The notes under the pieces were generated by a model. That model worked only from the letters and a program-made list of their open reading frames with translations, was not told the origin of the DNA and did not search any database. DNA of 64,000 nucleotides from Eleusine coracana subsp. coracana. Taxonomy: Eukaryota > Streptophyta > Magnoliopsida > Poales > Poaceae. Every line of letters begins with the position of its first letter. Position 1 is the first letter of the stretch. Positions 1 through 10,980 of the stretch are shown here, in pieces. The stretch covers positions 75,318,403 to 75,382,402 of the forward strand of contig CM064426.1 in assembly GCA_032690845.1 (NCBI GenBank), given 5' to 3'. The position numbers and the translations under genes are program-made.

Positions 1-652
1 ATATTCTCGTTTCAAAAAGGGAAAAAAAATAAATAATGGGATGCACGGTTAGACAACAAGCCTGAAACCGCAAAGAATTGCCAAGCGTGAGTCTGAATTT
101 TTTTTAAAAAAAAAACACCCGAAAGACTTACAGATTTGACCAGGGTTAGCACAACACAAGCACCAAGCAAAGATGAAACTGCATTCGTAGGACTAAGGCT
201 GAAGATATTAATTGTCAGTAATCCAAATCTTTATTATTTTGGCTATCAAAACTAAAAGACTCAGTAGAGATTACAAAAATGTTACCAAGCCAAGTGAATT
301 TGACATAGGAGAAACAGCAGGAGACGCAGCTGGGGACATTTCATTTTATGTTTTAGAAAAATCATATCAATGCAATGTACTCAGACTTCAACACCCAAAA
401 TGATAATCACTTTGATATAAGCAACCACGGTCGTGGTACAAAGTGCTCTATATTTTACATTAGTGTTGTTTCTATGCCCTTTAAAAACAGGGCATCTTTT
501 AGTATTTTACACTATGGTGAGTCAGAGCAAGTTACCACAGTTTAGAAACAGACCAAACACCACGATTAGCATCCGTACTGTACATGTATCATGGCATTTC
601 TTTCACAACATTGTCGCTCCTATATCTTCACCTGATCAAAGGCAGGCAGGTA
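1..652. other. 3' flank of the ZIP gene
   Basis: AT-rich sequence after the ZIP stop codon on the minus strand. The part next to 652 is presumably the 3' UTR of that gene, but I could not place a cleavage site. No other coding signal is convincing here. Confidence 0.4.
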
Positions 653-3234
653 TCAAGCCCATATTGCAAGTGATGACATGGAGAGAGCACCAAGGAACAG
701 GGCGATGTACGCCATCACTTGCTGCCGCGTGGATCCTGTCATCTTTCCACCCAAGAAGTCGGCAGCTATTAGATCCACTAGTGACATGTATATGAGGATG
801 CCCGCTGATATAGAGTCAAGAATGCCCTCAACCACAAGAGCCCTTGGGCTATTCGGATTGTAGAATGAAGACAAACCTGCCCCAGCAGCTATACCTGCTG
901 GTGTCGTGATGGCAAAGAAGGATGCCATTAGAGCTGCTGAAAGGGTCTTGAATTGTGCCTGTAAGGGAGATAAGTGCAGTGTCAAATTTGATAATCTACT
1001 AGGCACAAAAAGGCATTGGCCAAGCAAAGAAAAAACAAAATAAAGAAATAGGAATATATAGAATTATCCAAGCTTTTATTTGGTGTCCTTTAATTGATAA
1101 TGTAATACAGACAGTATTGAACATCTAACCAAATTGCCATGGCTCTGCAATCCAATGGATGAAGTAACAGGAAACGAAAAGAAAATCATAGATGACCATT
1201 ACATGAATAAATGGACAAAGTTGAAAATAAAATAAAATATACTTCCAAAGACAACATGTATAATGCTCATTTACACTATTAAAATCAAATGTTTGGGTTC
1301 TGACATGACAATACAATTCATATAAGGCCCCAAGTTGAGCAATGTAAGCACAGTATAACCAAAGGCTTGAAAAGATAAAACAACATTAAAGTGAAACCAA
1401 AAATGAATTCTGAAACCAACAAAATACATTGCCCCATACATTATTGGAACGTAACATTTAAATTCTGACAAGTTAATACCATTTTGTAACATAACCAGCA
1501 TAAATAAATGTTTGTACAATGCCAAAATATTAATTTTGGAAAAGGTAAGGTATGATTTGAAAGCATATCGTTAGCAGAGATGAGATCAGCATCATGATAT
1601 CATATTATCTCACAGAATAACAGTGTGGCAAGTCGAAACAAGCTACTTAAATGGTATGTATCATGTCAATATTTTTTCTGAATAAAAATGTATCCTTTTA
1701 ATATTAAATGAATTAATGATAATATGCTGGATTTATCCACAAACAATGCAATGAAGCAGCATTACTCTAAACAAAGGAATTCAATATCGGGAGAGCGATT
1801 GATAGCATACTAAATGATGCAGAACAGCTCATGGTTTGTAACTTTGTCACTAACAGCCACCAAAAATAACAAAACCAAACTGTTCAAGAAAGGAATACAA
1901 TGCAAGGCCTAAACAAACTTATTTTACATATTGAATTATACTGTATATAAACTTTAGACTTGTGCTCTGTCTAATTTCATCTGAAGATACATGGTATAGA
2001 ATTAAATTGTCCATAATCTCAAAAGGGAAACATGTATTAGTTAGTTGAGATATAAGTCACCAAATTTCTAATTCTTGCACTATTTATACAAATTTTGACA
2101 GTTCAATGATGATCCAGAGCTAAGTGTTTCTAAAAGTTTTTAAATTGACAGACCCCATGTTCCTGAATGCTAATTTCTCATCCATAAAACAGACAGAACA
2201 GCTGGTCCAGACCACAAAAGCAGGACTCTGAGCCTGAGCAGTTTCATCTAAACCATTTCATGTCCCTACTTCATTGCTCTGAGCACAACCATAAGAACTA
2301 GTGAAAAAATTGCACATTTGAGAATTGCGCAACGGCAATTTACGGAAATTCTCACCTGAGCAATGCACCCGCCAAGTGCAAACCCCTCGAAGAACTGGTG
2401 GAACGAAAGGGCTGCAACAAGCGGCCTTATCGTGCATGGACTTCGTGACACTCCGAGTGACAGGCCGATGATCACCGAGTGCGATACAATTCCCATCTCC
2501 AGTATCTGCATCCAAGACAACAGTCATTACAGTGTAGTTTAGGAAGCAGCAAACCATCCCAAATAAGCAGATCAAACAATCACCTGTGACACAACTACGG
2601 AACGCACATGCTCCGACAACGCCCCCTCGCCGCCCTGTGATTGCACGAGCTCGTGCGCATGGGCATGGTGGTGCCCGTGCATGTGCGGATTCGAGTGGCA
2701 GTGTGGTTGCAGCAGCGGAGCCTTGTGCTCGTCCTCAACGACGGTGACCACGGTGATGTCCTCATCGCTCGTGGAAGCCGCAGCTCGCGCGGCAGCCGCC
2801 GCTGCCTTGACGCGCGCGGCCTCGTCGCGGTGCTTGGTCTCGTAAAACCTGGTGGCCAGGAAGTCGAGCACCAGCGTGCCGAGCGCGGCGGCCATGGCGA
2901 CGAACCCGGTGAACGGGAACTTGCGCCAGGGCGCGGCGGGGAGGCAGGGATTGGAGAGCGCGTGCTCGGCGTCGTGGAGCATGTGGACGAACCCCGTGGC
3001 GAGGATGACCCCCGCCGCGAACGCCTTGGCCGCCACGAACGCGGCGCTGTCCGTGCGCAGCGCGCGGCGCTTCCGCCCCGCCAGCGGCAGGCCCACCCCG
3101 AGCACCCCGGCCAGCAGGATTGTCCCCATCGCCACCGCCTTCAGCCGCAGCGCCGCCGCGTCGTCCCGGCACTCGGCCCCCTCCGCCTTCTCCATCTGGT
3201 CCGCGCAGCTCGCCGTCGACAGCGACGCCACCAT
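653..3234 (-). CDS. ZIP-family zinc/iron transporter (ZIP4/IRT3-like), three coding exons
   Basis: Plasma-membrane-type ZIP carrier moving Zn2+ or Fe2+ into the cytosol. Exons on the minus strand are 3234-2584, 2505-2356 and 958-653, all phase 0 with GT-AG junctions, giving 368 residues, normal for plant ZIPs. Seen: membrane segments at about 30-50, 64-86 and 106-128, then a cytosolic loop with a metal-binding His cluster (residues 178-194, pattern HCHSNPHMHGHHHAHAH). Segment 4 has the conserved His in GIVSHSVIIG, segment 5 has HQFFEG, and the protein ends in LAIWA. I chose the ATG at 3234 because the in-frame extension upstream reads through an apparent 5'-UTR intron. The second intron is 1.4 kb. 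The family is certain; the exact orthologue (one of the grass ZIP paralogues) is not. Confidence 0.93.
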
Positions 3235-3239
3235 CAGCT

Positions 3240-3325
3240 CTGGTAAACACGCAATCAATCCATCAATTCCGCACCAAAAACTTCGCATGAACCCTAGAAA
3301 TCCAGAAAAACAAAGCGAATTATAC
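3240..3325 (-). other. Probable 5'-UTR intron of the ZIP gene
   Basis: On the minus strand a GTATAA donor at 3325 and a TTTACCAG acceptor ending at 3240 would remove 86 nt just before the start codon. This is inferred from splice consensus only. A second AG two bases downstream (3238) would instead join an upstream ATG in frame two codons ahead of the chosen start. Confidence 0.45.
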
Positions 3326-3786
3326 CATTGCTGGTGGACAGGAAGTGGCCGACGTGCCGGCGGAGACCGGCGAGAGGCATGGCCGGAGAATCCAATCCCG
3401 CGGAGACAAGACGGACAAAAATCTCGGCAAAATCGATTCTGGAGCTGACCACTTTTCTGCTTTTGCGGGCAGGTTTGGATTCCGGGCACCCTCTTGCACG
3501 CAAGCGCTGTCAGTAGAGACGGAAAGAGGAAGGGGGAGAAGGTCGACGAAGTCGTGGAGGGGAGAGAGAGATTGAGATGTCGTCATGGTGGTGCGAGTGC
3601 GCCGAACAGCGGAGGCGACGCATCGATGCCATCGATGACGATGTACATGGACGGCCGCGGGCCTACCCAGGTAATCATCGTGGAGCGACTGGGCCCCCCG
3701 CGCACGGCGAACAAGCCGTCGATATGCATCGTGGACGGCTGAGATGTCCTGGGATGATCTTGGTTGAATGCGGGATCTCGCGGTCG

Positions 3787-3796
3787 TTTAAATACC
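3787..3796 (-). promoter_or_regulatory. TATA-like box of the ZIP gene
   Basis: TATTTAAA on the minus strand, about 555 bp upstream of the ZIP start codon. It is followed by a pyrimidine-rich stretch (3,500-3,600) typical of a leader. A transcript starting near 3,757 would carry an upstream ATG at 3586. Confidence 0.4.
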
Positions 3797-3975
3797 TGGG
3801 CCCCATGTACGGATTGAATGTGGGAGGCACGCGCCCGTGTCGAGCTTTAGGACGCTGATACGTGGGACCTTGTGATGCGGGGCCCATTAGGTATTAATGA
3901 GGTGGAAAGGAGAGATCGGCGGCGTGGTTACGTCCTGCGCACAAGGTGATCGAGTCGTGGCGGCGTGTGCAAAAG

Positions 3976-3985
3976 ATGTCGACAT
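3976..3985. promoter_or_regulatory. Zinc-deficiency response element (ZDRE)
   Basis: The palindrome ATGTCGACAT matches the established consensus RTGTCGACAY at all ten positions. This consensus is bound by F-group bZIP factors (bZIP19/bZIP23 in Arabidopsis) in promoters of zinc-deficiency-induced ZIP genes. It lies about 180 bp upstream of the TATA-like box and 740 bp upstream of the ZIP start. A near match (GTCGAC core) sits at 4086-4095. Confidence 0.75.
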
Positions 3986-3996
3986 AGTGACGAGAG

Positions 3997-4547
3997 TCGC
4001 GGAGCCCACGCGGCGGTGACCCGAGGACCCACGGACGGATCGCGAAATTTGGCTAACAACAGGCCCACAGTATATTCTTTTCACGACGTCGACTTAGACT
4101 AATTTTCATTTAATAATTGATAAAGTCGTTAAAACAATCATAAGTATTTAAACTGTACAATAGCTTAGAAACTTGGATAAGTTTATTAATGGCCTTAGAT
4201 TGTGCTGAAGAATTGACTGTTCTTGCATAATAAGAAGAACAAGTGTTAAAAAATTATTAGCTCCCGTAAGTTTTCCATCATTTGTCAACATGTTATTTTG
4301 GAGTTTGATTGTTCCTGGTCAAGTTCAGAAATAAAAGTTATTTGGGCCCTATGAAGAGGCGACATTAGGTGGACGTGGACCACGGCAATACGAGGCCTCA
4401 TCATACCCGGCCTGACGGATGACAAAAGCACCTCTGTAGGCCTTCGCCCCTTATTTGCTTGGGTTGAGCCTTAGATTATGTGTTTGCTTGTTGGGCTGGC
4501 TACTCACGTCCCGAACTTTGAGCCTAGTAAGAAACCCATTTTCTTTC
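3997..4547. other. Upstream flank of the ZIP gene, no gene seen
   Basis: Distal promoter or intergenic DNA, AT-rich beyond 4,090. I see no open frame with recognisable similarity. Confidence 0.4.
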
Positions 4548-4722
4548 GGAAGAAGTCATATTTTTCTCCCTCGAGAGTCATAGATTGTGTCTCTAATTAT
4601 AAAATTAGGTAATCCGAGTCCTTTAACTCTTAGGTTGGTTGTAACTTTACTCCACAACCGATATTCTGAGCGGCTTTAGCTGACTCATTATGATGGGGCC
4701 TACATGTCAGTTGCCATGTAGG
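4548..4722. repeat. Lone MULE terminal inverted repeat
   Basis: It begins GGAAGAAGTC followed by ATATTTTTCTCCCTC. It then tracks the left arm of the complete Mutator-like element at 19,623 for about 170 bp, through a TCAGTTGCCA-type block. A GC-rich segment follows (4,722-4,990). No matching right arm was found in the next few kilobases, so this looks like a truncated member of the same family. Confidence 0.55.
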
Positions 4723-5235
4723 ATTTTTCTTCTCTTCCTCCTCCTCCTATCTCTCCCCAAATCCCACCGCCGGCTACATTGCAACTTGGTGCAGTACCTA
4801 CACGTCGCTGCCGAGAAGCCGGCCCCCTTGCTCCGCTTCGCGCTCGGGTCCGTCTCCTCCCTATCCGAGCGCTTCAGCACGAGCACCTCATCAGTTCCCC
4901 CACCATGCATATCCACGCTGCTAGGCCACGTAGAACCCTAGCCACCGCCGCCTTGCCTACTTCTTCGTCGACGGCGGCACAAGACAACAAGCAACCCACA
5001 TGGCCCTCGCAATGCACATTGTCTCAAAAAAAAAAAAAAGGCACTTGCACATGGCTTGCTTTCACGGAGTTACGATCAGGGTTTGAACACCCAGCCCAAG
5101 GAATGTTTTTTTTTTTTAAAAAAAAAGGAGCCCAAAGAATGGTACTAGTGTATACGCTGGATGAATGTAGGATAACCATATAATACGGACTTCCAAATGC
5201 CCTCCGATGCAACGGATCCAACATTCACCTACAAG
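4723..5235. other. GC-rich segment, possible captured gene fragment
   Basis: 4,723-4,990 is GC- and pyrimidine-rich with short open frames on both strands. None is recognised. Its position directly inside a MULE arm fits a captured host fragment, but the parent gene is unknown. 5,030-5,130 holds two poly(A)/poly(T) runs. Confidence 0.3.
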
Positions 5236-5840
5236 AAAAGTAAGTCTCTCCATTGAATTTTGCAACTTAAGATCAATATTCAATACTCATCATACGTATA
5301 AACATGACATTTCACAGATGAGCTTATGCAACACCAATACTTCCTTCCGAATTGAAAAGAAAAACTCTTACTGCAACATTTGATCGCATTACACGCAACA
5401 TCTATATATTGATGTTATAAAAAAAAAATCCATCACAACATGAGACTATGTTGCACGCAGCACATGTTAATTCCTCAAGAAACCTTTCCACTACAACATT
5501 CGGTTGATGTTGCATCTAACATTAACTTTAATTTCACAAGAAAAAATATTCATTAGTCATAAGTCACTGATCTATGTGAATGCGTGTTTCTATTTTAATG
5601 CTGCAAATGTCGATTTTCAGTGTTGTAGGCATTATCCGTTGATATTGCAATGGAAAGATAATATTACGATGTTGCAGCCAATATATATCGAACGATGTTG
5701 CGGTGGGAAGTTTTCCTCCTGGAATCTATCTTATATGTACTAGTACTATTTTGGTTCAAGTTTTTCAATGTTGCCAACTGGTATCATTTTAAATGTTGCA
5801 AACGTTGTTATATCTCAATGTTGTGCTGACTAAAAAAAAT
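5236..5840. repeat. Region rich in a TGTTGCA/TGCAACA motif
   Basis: At least a dozen copies or near copies of the motif. In the left half (to about 5,430) it mostly reads GCAACAT on the plus strand; in the right half (from about 5,500) mostly ATGTTGC. Such an orientation switch is the layout of subterminal repeats in a non-autonomous DNA transposon. I could not define clean ends or a target duplication. Confidence 0.4.
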
Positions 5841-7060
5841 TTCATTGAACGTCCAGACGCTAGTCGTTCCCAATCCCATTGTGTAATGCACGGGCGAGCG
5901 AGGTTCAGGAACGCGCAGTGAGAGAGCTGCTGCAGCAGCAGCAGGGACGCTGACTTGACGAATGGCGACGTACACGTCCAGAATCCAGATGCGGGCACAC
6001 GTAAGCGTACAAACAGAAGCGGCCGAGAGAGCTCTCTCTCGTGCCGCAGCGCGACGCGCACGGACGGGAGAGAGCAGCGGCAGCGCTGTCTGTGCTGCTC
6101 GATCGTACGCGCACGGGATCGGGTGCATGCATGGGCCTCTTTCTCTCTGCCTGATGCTTCTTCTCGCGCTTCTCGTCAGGTCACTCTCTCGTGATGACAC
6201 GGACGAGGCATATATGGCATTGCAAGTTTGCAACTGGGAGACTCAACAATTACGTTACCTCGCCCCGTGCAATCGTTGTGTCACCTGTCCCCTGAAACAG
6301 ACCGTGAGATTATCTCCGGGACCCAACGCGAGAATTTAACGCGCAGAACAGATAATGCTCACTGCACGTCCACGCGGTCAACAATCAGAGCACCAGTTCA
6401 GTAATACTAACTTGGTAAAGTAATTTACAATTCAGAGTTCGGCCCGGTGATTATCTTTCTCCCACTGATTACTACTCCATTGACAGCAACAGCAAGTTGT
6501 TGCAGCAGGTCGAGATATATTTCCCTCCGCTGTTTATTTTCTTTTTTTGGGAAAGAGTAGTCTGTGCCCGCACGCCGCCGCGCCGGCGGCCAGCCGGTGC
6601 ACTCCAGCGCGGCCAGCCCGGCTGGAAGGAAAAAAGAAGAGCTCGTGTAGCGTGCCTTATCAATGAATCATCATCAGAGCAGTCCAAATTCTAATCGTCA
6701 GCGGAGACCATACAACCTTGGCAACTGGCACCTTACTAGTAGATGCACATCTCATCAGCGGCTTCTTTCGGGTGACGTCTACGCCAGCACCACCATCACC
6801 CACCACCTCCTCCTGCTTTAAGTACCTTATCTAGCAGGATACCAGCAATTACTTACACAAGCAGAGTCCACTCCAACAGCTACATGTGGAGTACGCTTTT
6901 CGGTTTTTTTTTTCTTAACTTCTTTCTTTACTTCTCTACAAGTAGTTGTATGGTAGATACGGTTGACCAATCAAGTAAAAAAGTTAAGAGTGTGAAAAAG
7001 CGAAAGAGAGATCGTTTGGAGTACGTATACGTCACACACTGTCACAGGAGGCGAGAGTGA
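5841..7060. other. Intergenic, no gene recognised
   Basis: Mixed sequence with a GC-rich patch (5,890-6,180) open in several frames on both strands. None resembles a known family and no splice-supported structure is visible. 7,060-7,338 is the probable 3' UTR of the glutaredoxin gene. Confidence 0.35.
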
Positions 7061-7338
7061 TGGTGATAAGAAAGGAACTGATGAGAAAGGGAACATTCAC
7101 AGATGATGTAGAAAAACAAGTATTAATTACATTTTAGACCCAGACATTTCTCTCCTCTGTCCTCGCCTCGCCTCTCTGCCTGTCTAGCCAAGCAAAGCAG
7201 CAACAACGACGTCTTGCTAACGTCAAACGACAATATTGCATCGGAACCCCTCGACCTTTCCCTAAATCGCGTAAACGTACCGTATATCTACAGACAGAGA
7301 CCGCTTTGCTTGATTCCGGCGCCGGCCGATCGATCGAG

Positions 7339-7746
7339 CTAGCCGTAGAGCGCGCCGACCTCCCTGAGGCGCGGGACGAGGCGCCCGCTGAGGTGGAGGC
7401 CCATGAGCCCGTCCAGCCCGCCCACGGGCGCGCCGCCGACGAACAACGCCGGCACGGCGGCGGCGGCGGCCGCGGACGCCGCGGCCTCCTCGGCCGCCTC
7501 CTCCAGCTCGATCACCGTCGCGTGGGCCCCCACCGCCGCCAGAAGCCGCCGCATGACGTGGCACATGCAGCACCCGCGCCGCGCGAAGATCACCACGGGG
7601 CTCTCCCGGACCAGCCGCCCGATGCGCTCCTCGGGGGCCTCCACGTCGCCCGCCGGGTCGATCGTCAGGCCCAGACGCCGTGGGCCGGGGCCCACCACGG
7701 GCGCCTCGCCGGCCACCGCGCAGCTCACGCCGCCGCCGCCCTGCAT
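7339..7746 (-). CDS. CC-type (ROXY/class III) glutaredoxin, single exon
   Basis: A 135-residue plant-specific CC-type glutaredoxin. This class uses glutathione and works mainly with TGA bZIP factors in the nucleus, in development and stress signalling. Seen: active site CCMC at residues 59-62 inside FARRGCCMCHVMRRLL, cis-proline region VPALFVGG (99-105), and the GG..GLM.LHLSG glutathione-binding end (109-121). There is a poly-Ala stretch at 88-97 and a low-complexity N-terminus. The gene is intronless and very GC-rich, as is usual for these genes in grasses. It ends GALYG rather than the frequent ALWL/ALWA tail that recruits TOPLESS co-repressors. The family is secure; the paralogue is unknown. 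Confidence 0.92.
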   Translation of the reverse strand: MQGGGGVSCAVAGEAPVVGPGPRRLGLTIDPAGDVEAPEERIGRLVRESPVVIFARRGCCMCHVMRRLLAAVGAHATVIELEEAAEEAAASAAAAAAVPALFVGGAPVGGLDGLMGLHLSGRLVPRLREVGALYG

Positions 7747-7921
7747 GGAGACTCGGAGAGAATTGCTTGGATTGCCTGGGAGCGGAGGAGGGCAGGAGGT
7801 GTGTGTGTGGTTAGCGACTGAAGAGAACCGCCGCTCCTTGTGGCTAATTAACGGCGTTGCTCTTATTTGGATGCCAGTGGTGGCACGGTCGTCGCCGTCA
7901 AGATCCGGGTGGGGGAGGGCC

Positions 7922-7930
7922 GTATATATA
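7922..7930 (-). promoter_or_regulatory. TATA box of the glutaredoxin gene
   Basis: TATATATA on the minus strand, flanked by GC-rich sequence, about 180 bp upstream of the start codon. This predicts a leader of roughly 150 nt. Confidence 0.6.
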
Positions 7931-8070
7931 GGAGGTGCCGCACATGGGGGCGTGACGTCAGGCGAAAGGTGACAAGGAACGGTGGGGCCCGGATGGCGTC
8001 ACGTGGCTGGAGGGGGAAGGAACAGCTTGGATGGTTGGCCGGAGGTGGGGTGATGCATCCACATCACAAT

Positions 8071-8551
8071 TAGAGATGTCAATGAGTAACCCATATCTAT
8101 TAGAAGTAAATCAAATTCATACCTATATCTATTTCACCACATATCTATACCCGTCGAGTAATCGGATACCCACGGTTTTTTCATACCCATGATACTTTTT
8201 AAAAAAATTTTAATACTTTGATACATTTAATTAATTTTGATGAGAATTTTTTACTTAGCACATACATAAAATAAGAGTGTATGTTAGTCTAATCTATTTT
8301 GATAATATTAATAGAGCTAGAGTTACTAAAAATAATAAATTTATATTATAAATCATAAATTATACATAAATATTAGGTTTGCGGGTATACGGGTATGGGT
8401 TCTTGGTTCCTATATCCAAACCCATATACCCATTGGATATAAGATTTAACTCATTTACATACCCACAGGTATAATTTATGTCTCATACCTATCCCTTAAT
8501 AGGGGTTTTACCCATCGGGTTTCGGGTATCAGGTACTCATTGCCATCTCTA
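8071..8551. mobile_element. hAT-type MITE, 481 bp
   Basis: Ends are TAGAGATGTCAATGAGTA and the inverse of TAGAGATGGCAATGAGTA (one mismatch). It is flanked by an 8-bp target duplication with one mismatch, ATCACAAT (8063-8070) and ATCGCAAT (8552-8559), which is the hAT signature. The interior repeats GGGTATGGGT-like words and codes for nothing. Confidence 0.8.
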
Positions 8552-9764
8552 ATCGCAATTGAGTTGAATGAAGCGAAAAATTATCTAGTTCAACGTTTAT
8601 AATCAAGGACGGAAACTATGTACAGTGGATGTTGCCGGGCTACATTAATCAAATTAAAGCTAAAATAAAGACATTTTGACTGCAAAATATTAAAGGACCG
8701 TATAAATTAGTCTTGACTTCCTGGGTTGCAACTATTATGTGCTCCACAAAGATTGAAAAGATGAAAAACATCGTAAAAAGTTTGGTTATGTATAGCATAA
8801 TAGCAACTGAAGACTCGCTTAGGCTTAGGTGATGACAACTCTTCTGTGTGACCCCATGGTTCTATTTCCATCATTCATAAATGTAAGGATTTGACGTAGC
8901 TTTTATTTGACTAATAATAACATAAGCATTTTAGAATAGATCGCATCAAGGTGTCGTCCCTTCATTTTGAAATCTTATCGTTTCTCCACCGCTTGTTCCA
9001 CTCAAATCCTCCCCCTGTTGCTCCTCTTCACGACCTTTCTTGTCTTTGCCCTAGTTCCTCCACCTCCCACACCCCTGTTGCCTCTCTCTGTGTCGTCCCT
9101 TCTCACTGCTCTTCACATATCGCAACCGCTTCATCATTCATCCCTGTCGCTCCTCCTTTCTGATGCCCTCCTTGTCGCCCTACTCTTAGTCATAAACTAC
9201 GTCCCGCGATGGTACTCACATGAAGCACGAGCACAAAGTCTGCAGCCAACGCTCATGGTCACCTGCCTGTTGCCAGCAACACCCAAGGCCACCTTTTTGT
9301 CTTTGCCTATCTAAGATTTGGAGCGACATGGAGGTGGTTACCGTTCACCTTAGCCTCGGACGACCGCGTGTAGCTAGGGGACGGCCCAATGGCTTGCACA
9401 CCACTAAACTTTCCCTTCCTTAACTTGTGTAGATCCCGCGCCCAAGTATCCTTCCCAAGCTTAAATTATGTCAAGAAAGGGTAAATCCAATGATGAAGTT
9501 CGTAAAGGGGATCCTAACGCAACTTCACTATGGTCACAGGCCTTTGTCGGTGGAGCGGGTGAGGTTCGAGGCCTTACTTAGTACATCGATGTCAACGGCT
9601 TAGGAGTAAGGGAGAAGGGCGGTTGTGTGATGCGTGTTGGGTCAAAGTCATTGATTAGGTGCACTAGTGTCTTTCTTTTCTCTTCTTATCATTGCCTCAA
9701 GAATGGAGAAACTTACATATTTGACCGAAGGAAATATAACACTTATATAGAGTATAATAAGATA
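8552..9764. other. Intergenic, no gene recognised
   Basis: 8,951-9,420 is pyrimidine-rich and open in two overlapping plus-strand frames that encode Ser/Pro/Leu-rich peptides. I recognise neither and regard them as chance ORFs. The rest is AT-rich. Confidence 0.35.
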
Positions 9765-9875
9765 CTACATCTATCTTAAAATAATTGATATTTTAAACTC
9801 CTACCAGATTCATAGAATATGCTATGAATTTGGATAAAAAAAACCAAAATGACAAATAAATTGAGACAGAGAGAG
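9765..9875. mobile_element. Stowaway-like MITE, 111 bp
   Basis: Left end CTACATCTATCTTAAAATAA and a right end whose complement reads CTCTCTCTGTCTCAATTTAT form imperfect inverted repeats. TA dinucleotides lie on both sides (9763-9764 and 9876-9877). This is the Tc1/mariner Stowaway pattern. Confidence 0.6.
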
Positions 9876-10980
9876 TATATCTATAAAACCCGTCAATATA
9901 TCTTATTTTTATATGGATAAAACTATATGAAAGATGCAATATTCTTGGCCAAATGTGTCTACATTTTTAAGAAGACATTCATCACTCAGTTAGTTTTTTA
10001 GTAGTAACTATGTAAAATCAAAGATCAAAATCTTTACGTGGCCAGCTACATGCGTGACAATGCCTCCAATAAATTCCATGAGAGCTTAGGCGAGAGCTTA
10101 TATTAGTTGTGCAAATAGGTGAGGTTAAAGGTTCCCTCCAACATTTTTAATTAAATCAAACGAGCTAATTTAATACTAGCTCATTTTGAAACTAGTTTTT
10201 TATTTGGAATCGAAGAAGGTTGAGTGATGATCTTAGGGTCCGGGCCGGCCACCAATATACGCAAGCTTCACATGAATCGTCGTCAGCAGTAGCACTCGCT
10301 GTAAGGCGTGGCCCATCCCAGACCTATGTGGCCGGAGCGCGGTGCTCGCCACGTCGCGCGCTGGGGCGTCCGTGGACGTCGCTGTTCCGGGGTCGGCAGG
10401 GTGCGCACGTCACGCCTCACGAACGGAACCAGACGGCGTGGATGCGCCTGCTATGTGGAGCCTGCCACCTGGTACGTTACGTACGTACGCTAGCTTGTAG
10501 TGTCACCGAGTCAACTGGCATAGTAATCGTACCTGCACGCCACCCCACCCGTCGCCCGGAGTTTTTGCCAAATCTGATGTTGTCATCGTGAATGCGGCAC
10601 ATGGTAGATCAGGTGAGGGAATAAGGCCAGATCTTTTGCGGGAATTATCATAGACTTATTAATATGCAAATTACCCTTTTAAGTTTTAACCTTGTATTTT
10701 TGTTATGGAGTGAACGAGATCAAGATAAAGATCTAAATAATACTATATGTCTTCACACAAAAATTAAAATACTACAAGATACGCAAATCACATCTAAGTT
10801 ATACAGTAAGTTTTTTTTTGGTGGAACCAATCCAAATAAATTCGAGTCTACAACTCAACACGAGTGTTATATTTATGACTCAGTATTTTTTTTAGTGGGA
10901 GGCGACATCTCCGTCAATAGCGAGTTGTCTCTGGTGATTGTTTGAATCTCAAGATTTGTTGGTCCAATATTTCAAATGTC
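9876..10980. other. Intergenic, no gene recognised
   Basis: AT-rich apart from a GC-rich patch at 10,240-10,560 with overlapping open frames on the plus strand. No family similarity is seen. Confidence 0.35.

Noticed and set aside
2641..3448. Plus-strand open frames of about 200 codons over the ZIP first exon
   Set aside because: They are mirror frames of a GC-rich exon; the minus strand carries the conserved ZIP motifs and matching splice sites.
7306..7972. Plus-strand open frames of 171 and 189 codons over the glutaredoxin gene
   Set aside because: They are shadows of a GC-rich single-exon gene; the minus-strand product has the CCMC active site and fold motifs.
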